This document shows, in pieces, positions 7,117-10,998 of a stretch of DNA of 10,998 nucleotides. The position numbers were made by a program, and so were the translations under genes. Source of the DNA: Candidatus Nitromaritima sp. SCGC AAA288-L16 (lineage in GTDB: Bacteria; Nitrospinota; Nitrospinia; Nitrospinales; VA-1); assembly GCA_000372225.1 (NCBI GenBank), contig AQTY01000040.1:1-10998 (forward strand), written 5' to 3'. Under the pieces are notes generated by a model. The model was not told the DNA's origin. It saw only the letters and a program-made list of their open reading frames with translations, and made no database searches. The stretch's first letter is position 1, and each line of letters opens with the position of its first letter.

Positions 7117-8395
7117 GGAAGTGACCAACAAGAAACAATCAGCCTTTAGCTTTGACCAAGAAATACCATCTTTATTAGAACCATTCCAGCAAAAGGAAAA
7201 AGAACTAGGGGATTCAAACCCTGATTTAATTCCACTTAAAATGCAAATGATCGATGCTTTCATAGAGCAAGGTAATCATTACCAGGCCCACAAGTGTTTT
7301 ATGAGTGTAATCGAGATGATTCGTTTTGCTAAGAGTGATGACTTACCGCCCTCGCACGACTTTGAAAAACTTTCCGACCAAGCGGCTGTTGTCGATAAAA
7401 ACATTTCTGGCGCAGGAATAGTTGGTAGATTAGAAGAGATTCTCTTCTTAAAAACAATCAGTCAAAGAGCAAAAAAACTGGGCTGGTTAAGTCCTGAAGT
7501 GATTTCCCTCCAAATCCAACTGATCATTTGTTACTTAAAAAAAGGCGACCTTGATAATGTCTATAAATATCTTAGAAAAATAACAAAGATTATTTTTGTT
7601 GATGAGAAATCAAATACGCCTCCTTCAATTTATTTTAAAGAAATTACCGATTTAGCAGCCGCTATTGATAAACATACCTCTGACAAAGTAGTGGTCAATA
7701 ACCCGCGTTATCTTTATCTGATAAACATGTTAAGTTTTCTATATTTTGAAATTGCCAGTATGTATCAGGATGGATCGGGGATCGAACAAGATTATAAGGA
7801 ATTTTTTAAGTGGTGTCGCAAGTCAGCAGAAATGGGATTTATGATTGCGCAGTTAGAACTTGGATATTTGTATAAGGAAGGCAAAGAAATTGTACAAGAC
7901 TACAAAGAAGCTTCTAAATGGTACCGCATGGCAGCAGAGGAGGGAGATGCTGAAGCACAGTTAGAACTTGGGTACTTGTATGTTGCTGGCAATGGGATTG
8001 AAAAAGATTACAAGGAAGCTTTTAAATGGTTCCGCAGGGCAGCAGATCAGGGAGATGCTTGGGCACAGTTAGAGCTTGGAAATTTATATAATGAAGGCCA
8101 TGGGGTTGAACAGGATGATCATGAAGCTATTAAATGGCGTCTTAGAGCAGCAGAGCAGGGAAATAAATTTGTAGCGCGCAACCTTGGAGGGCATTATGCT
8201 GGGGGCTATGGTATTGAGAAGGATAATATTCAAGCTTACAAATGGTTTAGCATCGCGGCAATAAATGGTGATGAAGATTCGCAAAAATACAAACAAAGGC
8301 TAGAAGAGGAAATGACTCCTATCCAAGTGGCCGAAGCTCAAGAACTAGCGAGGAAGTGGATAAAAAAATGGGAAGGGAAATCTAAACCTATCTGA
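7109..8395 (+). CDS. Sel1-repeat (TPR-like) protein with duplicated N-terminal module
   Basis: The 428-residue protein has two parts. Residues 19-101 and 108-192 look like a duplicated helical module: both have 'L....P..I.L..Q.I...', a TPR-like pair of helices, then 'PPS..F..I(L)TD(SD)xAA.(V)DK(x)'-type endings. Five Sel1 repeats follow from about 217 to 395, for example 'YLYVAGNGIEKDYKEAF' and 'WFRRAADQGDAWAQLELG'. The tail 'EAQELARKWIKKWEGKSK' is typical of Sel1 proteins. Sel1 repeats form scaffolds for protein-protein binding; no catalytic motif is seen. There is no signal peptide, so it is probably cytoplasmic. The ATG at 7109 lies inside the end of the preceding gene (8-bp overlap). The partner is unknown. 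Confidence is high for the repeats and low for any role. Confidence 0.9.
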   Translation: MSEEVTNKKQSAFSFDQEIPSLLEPFQQKEKELGDSNPDLIPLKMQMIDAFIEQGNHYQAHKCFMSVIEMIRFAKSDDLPPSHDFEKLSDQAAVVDKNISGAGIVGRLEEILFLKTISQRAKKLGWLSPEVISLQIQLIICYLKKGDLDNVYKYLRKITKIIFVDEKSNTPPSIYFKEITDLAAAIDKHTSDKVVVNNPRYLYLINMLSFLYFEIASMYQDGSGIEQDYKEFFKWCRKSAEMGFMIAQLELGYLYKEGKEIVQDYKEASKWYRMAAEEGDAEAQLELGYLYVAGNGIEKDYKEAFKWFRRAADQGDAWAQLELGNLYNEGHGVEQDDHEAIKWRLRAAEQGNKFVARNLGGHYAGGYGIEKDNIQAYKWFSIAAINGDEDSQKYKQRLEEEMTPIQVAEAQELARKWIKKWEGKSKPI

Positions 8396-8445
8396 CCGAG
8401 GCGTTGGAACTAGCGGGAGTTTGGGTGGAGAAAATTGAAAAATGA
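8395..8445 (+). pseudogene. Degenerate Sel1 C-terminal tail relic
   Basis: Directly after the Sel1 stop, the +1 frame reads TEALELAGVWVEKIEK and then TGA. It matches the intact tail just upstream ('AEAQELARKWIKKWEGK'), including gaactagcg in both. It has no start codon and its frame is closed at 8383-8385. It looks like the remaining end of a second Sel1 gene. Its stop overlaps the ATG of the next micro-ORF (ATGA at 8442-8445). Confidence 0.45.
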
Positions 8446-8519
8446 AAAAACTGGTATTTGCTGTATTGTTAACTTTCTCTATATTACAATGTGCGGGCAT
8501 TCTGTTGCCGGGTAGGTAA
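8442..8519 (+). CDS. Putative 25-residue lipoprotein
   Basis: The micro-ORF MKKLVFAVLLTFSILQCAG continues with ILLPGR and stops at TAA. It has a basic start, a hydrophobic core and a lipobox-like 'SILQC' with Cys17, leaving only nine residues after the cysteine would be lipidated. GGTGGAG (8424-8430) lies 11 bases before the ATG. The ATGA overlap with the Sel1 tail relic suggests it was once coupled to an upstream gene. It could be a real mini-lipoprotein or the surviving start of a truncated lipoprotein gene. Confidence 0.45.
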   Translation: MKKLVFAVLLTFSILQCAGILLPGR

Positions 8520-8587
8520 TCGAAGTGAATATTAATTTTGTTGATTTTGTTAACTGTATCGATTCAGTATAAAGAAGGAGAGCGGAC

Positions 8588-8965
8588 ATGAAAAAAATAT
8601 TCTGTATTTGCTTCATTTTGTCGTTATCTTGTTATTCCATAAGCTATGCCCAATCTACCATGGCTCCTGATGGCAGTTGGGTAAGTGGTGATAGTGTCAC
8701 TATGGCTCCTGATGGCAGTTGGGTAGGTGGTGATAGTGTCACCATGGCTCCTGATGGCAGTTGGGTAGGTGGTGATAGTGTCACCATGGCTCCTGATGGC
8801 AGTTGGGTAGGTGGTGATAGTGTCACTATGGCTCCTGATGGCAGTTGGGTAGGTGGTGATAGTGTCACCATGGCTCCTGATGGCAGTTGGGTAGGCTATG
8901 ATAGCTCTGATTCAGAAAGCACCAATGATACATTTGGCCAAGATTGGAATAATTTTGGGCAGTGA
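8588..8965 (+). CDS. Secreted repeat protein with six APDGSWVGG units
   Basis: The 125-residue protein starts with a Sec signal, MKKIFCICFILSLSCYSISYA (cleavage likely after residue 21). Six 14-residue units, T-M-A-P-D-G-S-W-V-G-G-D-S-V, follow at residues 24-107, then a polar Asp/Ser/Asn-rich tail ending WNNFGQ. The first unit has Ser for the first Gly of GGD and the last ends GYDSS. AAGGAG lies 7 bases before the ATG, a strong ribosome site. The Asp/Gly-rich unit with one Trp each suggests a small repeated surface or ligand-binding motif; Ca2+ or glycan binding would be guesses. No promoter was placed with confidence. No function is recognised. Confidence 0.8.
   Translation: MKKIFCICFILSLSCYSISYAQSTMAPDGSWVSGDSVTMAPDGSWVGGDSVTMAPDGSWVGGDSVTMAPDGSWVGGDSVTMAPDGSWVGGDSVTMAPDGSWVGYDSSDSESTNDTFGQDWNNFGQ
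8657..8908 (+). repeat. 42-bp tandem repeat, 6 copies, coding
   Basis: Units begin at 8657, 8699, 8741, 8783, 8825 and 8867. They are nearly identical at the DNA level. The main difference between units is acc or act before atggctcctgatggcagt, alternating as acc, act, acc, acc, act, acc. The first copy has gtaagtggt and the last gtaggctat in place of gtaggtggt. Such high identity implies recent expansion or ongoing gene conversion, and the copy number probably varies between strains. The length is a multiple of three, so changes would keep the reading frame. Confidence 0.95.
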
Positions 8966-9029
8966 GCTGGGGTCACCTGATTTTTTATGGAATTTTTTTT
9001 AAAAGGTTTTAGACACCCACTTTATAAAA

Positions 9030-9067
9030 GCTCCCCTCAGCCTTAAGAACCGAAGACTAAGGGGAGC
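9030..9067 (-). terminator. Terminator of the minus-strand 223-residue gene
   Basis: On the minus strand GCTCCCCTTAG pairs with CTGAGGGGAGC (11 bp, one G-T pair) and is followed by TTTTA. It begins 6 bases after the stop of the 9074-9745 gene. On the plus strand the same hairpin has a C-A mismatch and no T tract after it, so it works mainly for the minus strand, although it could also slow plus-strand transcription leaving the repeat-protein gene. Confidence 0.75.
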
Positions 9068-9073
9068 CTGATG

Positions 9074-9745
9074 TCAATTTGATGAACGTGCTTTGTTTTT
9101 ACTCCAAACATCAGCAATAAACGCTTTGATCCAGTTGATTCGGTCAACCAACACTTCATCATCGCAGTTCTTACGCTCATCAACAGCTCCTTCAAATAAC
9201 GCCCTTGCATATTCAGGATCGTTAAGGCCCAGTCTTATTGCAGGAGTAAACCCCACAATAGACCCTCTCTGTTTAACCAACTCTTCGTCGGTATCATGGG
9301 CAGTTGTCTCGGGGGAAGCTTTCCCCAATAAAGCTGTCAATATATTTACCGTACGAGTCCAGAGTTGAGGGTTGTCTACGTGTTCATATTCCTCGGCCTC
9401 AATAAGGCAGACCAATGCATACCTGCTCCACCCTTCTGTCAAACCATACAAAAGATCCTGTGCAAATTTCCTGTCAAAGATGGTTACCCCAAGCCCAAAG
9501 AAGAATGAGTATGACAGTAGATTGCGTTGCCAGAATTCTGGAGGGCCGGGAAGTGTCCCGTCTTCCTCACAGCAAAAATCAGGTATCAGAGTTAAAAAGT
9601 AGCTTGAGTATTTCTCATAGTCCTCCGGTTTAAACTCCAAGCTATCAACCCATGCTTCTATGATGTGAGGTGAATAGACTGCACATTCAGGGTTGTAGAT
9701 TGATACGTCTGGTTCTTGTTGAGGTTTTCTTTGAAGATTACTCAT
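9074..9745 (-). CDS. Hypothetical protein, 223 residues
   Basis: The protein is not recognised. It is probably soluble, with no signal peptide and no clear membrane segment; the most hydrophobic stretch is 'LLSYSFFFGLGVTIF' (76-90). It has many aromatic residues (for example 'EFWQRNLLSYSFFF' and 'GLTEGWSRYALVCL'), two adjacent Cys (58-59) and an acidic middle. A helical repeat fold is possible. The start ATG has AAGGAG 7 bases upstream (9752-9757 on the plus strand), a strong ribosome site. It has its own terminator at 9030-9067 and a hairpin in its leader (9763-9794), so it is likely a single-gene unit. By eye it is more GC-rich than the genes to its left. Confidence 0.75.
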   Translation of the reverse strand: MSNLQRKPQQEPDVSIYNPECAVYSPHIIEAWVDSLEFKPEDYEKYSSYFLTLIPDFCCEEDGTLPGPPEFWQRNLLSYSFFFGLGVTIFDRKFAQDLLYGLTEGWSRYALVCLIEAEEYEHVDNPQLWTRTVNILTALLGKASPETTAHDTDEELVKQRGSIVGFTPAIRLGLNDPEYARALFEGAVDERKNCDDEVLVDRINWIKAFIADVWSKNKARSSN

Positions 9746-9762
9746 GGTAGTGCTCCTTATAT

Positions 9763-9794
9763 CTCCCGAATGGATTACGAGGCAGGTTCGGGAG
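9763..9794 (-). promoter_or_regulatory. Perfect 8-bp inverted repeat in the leader of the 223-residue gene
   Basis: CTCCCGAA (9763-9770) and TTCGGGAG (9787-9794) are exact inverse copies separated by 16 bases. The near arm ends about 5 bases before the AAGGAG ribosome site of the 9074-9745 gene. As RNA it could form a leader hairpin; as DNA it could be an operator. The function is inferred from position only. Confidence 0.35.
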
Positions 9795-9810
9795 TGGAGC
9801 CTGTCATCGC

Positions 9811-9860
9811 TTTAGCAGTTGTGTTCCGCCCGCAAGTTGTTGATTAAATCGGCGGTAAAA
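9811..9860. repeat. Imperfect direct repeat, copy 1
   Basis: The stretch contains tttagc...cgcccgcaag.tgtt...aaatcggcg.taaa, which recurs at 9915-9963 with a few changes and gaps. The best-matched parts are cgcccgcaag (from 9827) and aaatcggcg. The two copies flank a terminator hairpin. The origin is unknown: local duplication, or ends of a small decayed element. Confidence 0.55.
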
Positions 9861-9868
9861 TTGGGCAT

Positions 9869-9901
9869 AAAAAAACCCGACTCAGCTTTTGCTAAGACGG
9901 G
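9869..9901 (-). terminator. Rho-independent terminator on the minus strand
   Basis: On the minus strand CCCGTCTTAGC pairs with GCTGAGTCGGG (one mismatch, one G-T pair) around a 4-base loop and runs into seven T residues. It would end transcription of the minus-strand genes at 10054-10957, which lie upstream of it with no other terminator seen. Confidence 0.8.
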
Positions 9902-9914
9902 AACGTATTCTCGT

Positions 9915-9963
9915 TTTAGCTGAATTTATTAAACGCCCGCAAGCTGTTTCAAATCGGCGTAAA
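9915..9963. repeat. Imperfect direct repeat, copy 2
   Basis: This is the second copy of the repeat at 9811-9860: ttttagc, then cgcccgcaagctgttt (from 9934) and aaatcggcgtaaa. Nothing else was seen between here and the Sel1 tail relic that ends at 10000. Confidence 0.55.
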
Positions 9964-9999
9964 CTTCAACATACTCCTTCTATAAATTATGTCAATAAA

Positions 10000-10053
10000 C
10001 TAATTCTTATTATGCTCCTCCATCCACTCCCTTGCCAGTTTCTGGGCTTCAGT
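10000..10053 (-). pseudogene. Sel1 C-terminal tail relic
   Basis: Read on the minus strand, directly after the TAA of the frameshifted gene and in the same frame, the codons give TEAQKLAREWMEEHNKN and then TAG. This is a near-perfect Sel1-protein tail but no Sel1 repeats precede it. It shares the exact 14-mer agtggatggaggag with the small ORF at 5257-5376. It is either the end of a deleted Sel1 gene or a readthrough extension of the upstream gene; the first is far more likely. Confidence 0.55.
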
Positions 10054-10525
10054 TTATTTTTTACAATCTGCAACCATCAGTTTGTTAGTAATAATTGGCC
10101 CAGCCGCTTTGGCAGTTCCCCAAACTACCCTCCCTGCTCCCATTTTATCCAATTGGAAAAGGTAATGTTCCAGCGCACCTGCCGGGAAATAAACCATTAT
10201 CAAAATAGTTCCTTTTAAAAGACCCGCAGAAGGATTTACATGAAGAACTTCCACTATTGCCCCATCTTCTTTAACGCTTCTAGTTCTATCCAGAGCATCT
10301 CTAATTATAATGTCTGCCTTTTCTCCATCCATTGTAAAAATAATTCCCCCTTTGGAGATTTTATCAGACTGCCATCCTTCTTGGTCAGAAGGAACAAGTC
10401 CTCCCGGAAAAAAATATGCATACCCCCCTAGAACCGCCACACGAAGTAACCACTCCAGCATAGGCTTGGGAGCTAATAATCAAAAATAAGAATAAGGTTA
10501 TTAATATTCGGAATCCTCTCTTCAT
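10054..10525 (-). pseudogene. Secreted protein gene broken by a +1 frameshift in a G6 run
   Basis: A good start lies at 10525: ATG preceded by GGAGGGAG, encoding the signal peptide MKRGFRILITLFLFLIISS followed by QAYA (cleavage after residue 23), then GVVTSCGGSRG. That frame then runs out of homology and stops. The rest of the protein continues in another frame as 'YAYFFPGGLVPSDQEGW', ending 'NKLMVADCKK'. Removing one G from the run of six (10423-10428) joins them into a smooth 156-residue secreted protein. An ATG at 10461 would give a 135-residue product without an export signal and with an unlikely start. The break may be true decay, a phase-variable tract or a sequencing error. No family name is known to me. 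It lies 21 bp after the gene at 10547-10957. Confidence 0.7.
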
Positions 10526-10546
10526 AAATCTCCCTCCAACTTCATC

Positions 10547-10957
10547 TTATAAAATTGACCTGCCCCAGTTAGTTGTACCACTATTTAACTTAGAGTTTCC
10601 TCTTATCACCTTTTTGCCTTCTTCTCCAATTCGGAAATCCGCTGTTCCAGTTTGGTTTCTTTTTAAAAGTTGCACAGGATACTGCTTCCCGTTGATCGTG
10701 ATGCTTTTTCTTACGGGTTGCTCGTACCCGGTACTCTCTGCCTGCACGAAAGTTATGTTAATCATTGGCGGTTGTGATGGATCATCTGCGAGATCTGGCA
10801 GGTCGAGTTCAAACTTGCCGAGCATCTCAATCGCTTTCAGATCTCCAGTCAGAGCCTTCAGTACTAAAACAACGCTGATCGCTTCCGCATTTGTCCCATC
10901 TTCGAGATCTATACCCTTTGCCTTTAGCTCGTTCTTGATCTGTGAAAAGGAAAGCAT
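10547..10957 (-). CDS. Hypothetical protein, 136 residues
   Basis: It starts at ATG 10957 (MLSFSQIKNELKAKGIDLED); the frame is closed upstream by TGA at 10985-10987 and no clear Shine-Dalgarno is seen, so the start is fairly but not fully certain. The N-terminal half is helical, with 'LKALTGDLKAIEMLGKFEL' (33-51), a pattern vaguely like small phage DNA-packaging proteins. The C-terminal half is polar with 'SITINGKQYPVQLLKR' (84-99). No family can be claimed. It is followed after 21 bp by the frameshifted secreted-protein gene on the same strand and probably shares its transcript, ending at 9869-9901. By eye it is GC-richer than the left side of the window. Confidence 0.6.
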   Translation of the reverse strand: MLSFSQIKNELKAKGIDLEDGTNAEAISVVLVLKALTGDLKAIEMLGKFELDLPDLADDPSQPPMINITFVQAESTGYEQPVRKSITINGKQYPVQLLKRNQTGTADFRIGEEGKKVIRGNSKLNSGTTNWGRSIL

Positions 10958-10998
10958 TGGAAGATGACAAAAGGCCTCAACAACTCAAAGATCTATTC

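Noticed and set aside
7370..7382. Second copy of the tRNA tail (ttccgacca)
   Set aside because: Only a short chance match inside the Sel1 gene; the T-arm and acceptor bases are absent.
8541..8573. Promoter TTGATT / TATAAA upstream of the repeat-protein gene
   Set aside because: The spacing is 21 bases (15 using TTGTTA) and the -10 box is so close to the AAGGAG that the ribosome site would barely be transcribed.
8644..8871. Minus-strand repeat ORF opposite the 42-bp repeats
   Set aside because: Because the repeat is a multiple of three, the opposite strand stays open by construction; there is no ribosome site, and the plus strand has a signal peptide and a strong one.
8657..8908. CRISPR-like array
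   Set aside because: The units are contiguous with no spacers, are in frame, and encode protein repeats.
10614..10967. Plus-strand ORF of 117 codons
   Set aside because: It lies opposite the minus-strand gene at 10547-10957, which fits the strand and spacing of its neighbour better.

Overview
The window looks like accessory DNA from a moderately AT-rich Gram-negative bacterium. Sec signal peptides, a lipobox-bearing micro-ORF, Sel1-repeat proteins and a tRNA 3' end with CCA encoded in the DNA support this. The species cannot be named from the sequence. It divides into a left block that ends a mobile island, a mixed middle block, and a minus-strand right block.

Left block (1-4634): four tightly packed plus-strand genes, with gaps of 4 bp and 3 bp and then an 8-bp overlap. 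Together they encode a small Hsp70 machine plus a protease. The first is a membrane-anchored GrpE-like protein (5' end outside the window). The second is a short DnaK-like protein with an intact ATPase core but no C-terminal lid. The third is a membrane-anchored protein of DjlA-like layout: TM segment, unknown domain, TerB domain, and a J-like domain without a visible HPD motif. The fourth is a soluble M48 zinc peptidase. A substrate binder, its two regulators and a protease in one operon suggest a membrane-linked protein triage, stress or defence system. This is the most interesting part of the window.

Boundary (4665-4754): thirty bases after the peptidase stop lies a 23-nt fragment identical in form to the 3' end of a tRNA, best matching tRNA-Pro (half T-arm, acceptor strand, discriminator A, CCA). 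It has no 5' part. A strong terminator and two copies of TGGGTAACA follow. This is the expected scar of an element integrated at a tRNA gene, so the chaperone-protease operon is probably terminal cargo of a genomic island. The DNA to the right may be old chromosome or a second, older island.

Middle block (4850-8965): a small membrane protein with two possible starts; a short ORF ending in a Sel1-type tail; a DUF4268-like protein with a PD-(D/E)xK-like nuclease core; a secreted helical protein overlapping a cytoplasmic Sel1-repeat protein by 8 bp; a degenerate Sel1 tail overlapping a 25-residue putative lipoprotein; and a secreted protein made largely of six 14-residue repeats (42 bp each).

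Right block (9030-10998, minus strand): an orphan 223-residue protein with its own terminator; a pair of imperfect direct repeats around another terminator; a secreted-protein gene broken by one extra base in a G6 run and followed by another Sel1 tail relic; and a 136-residue protein of unknown function. Scattered Sel1 tails, direct repeats and a frameshift point to repeated rearrangement and gene decay.
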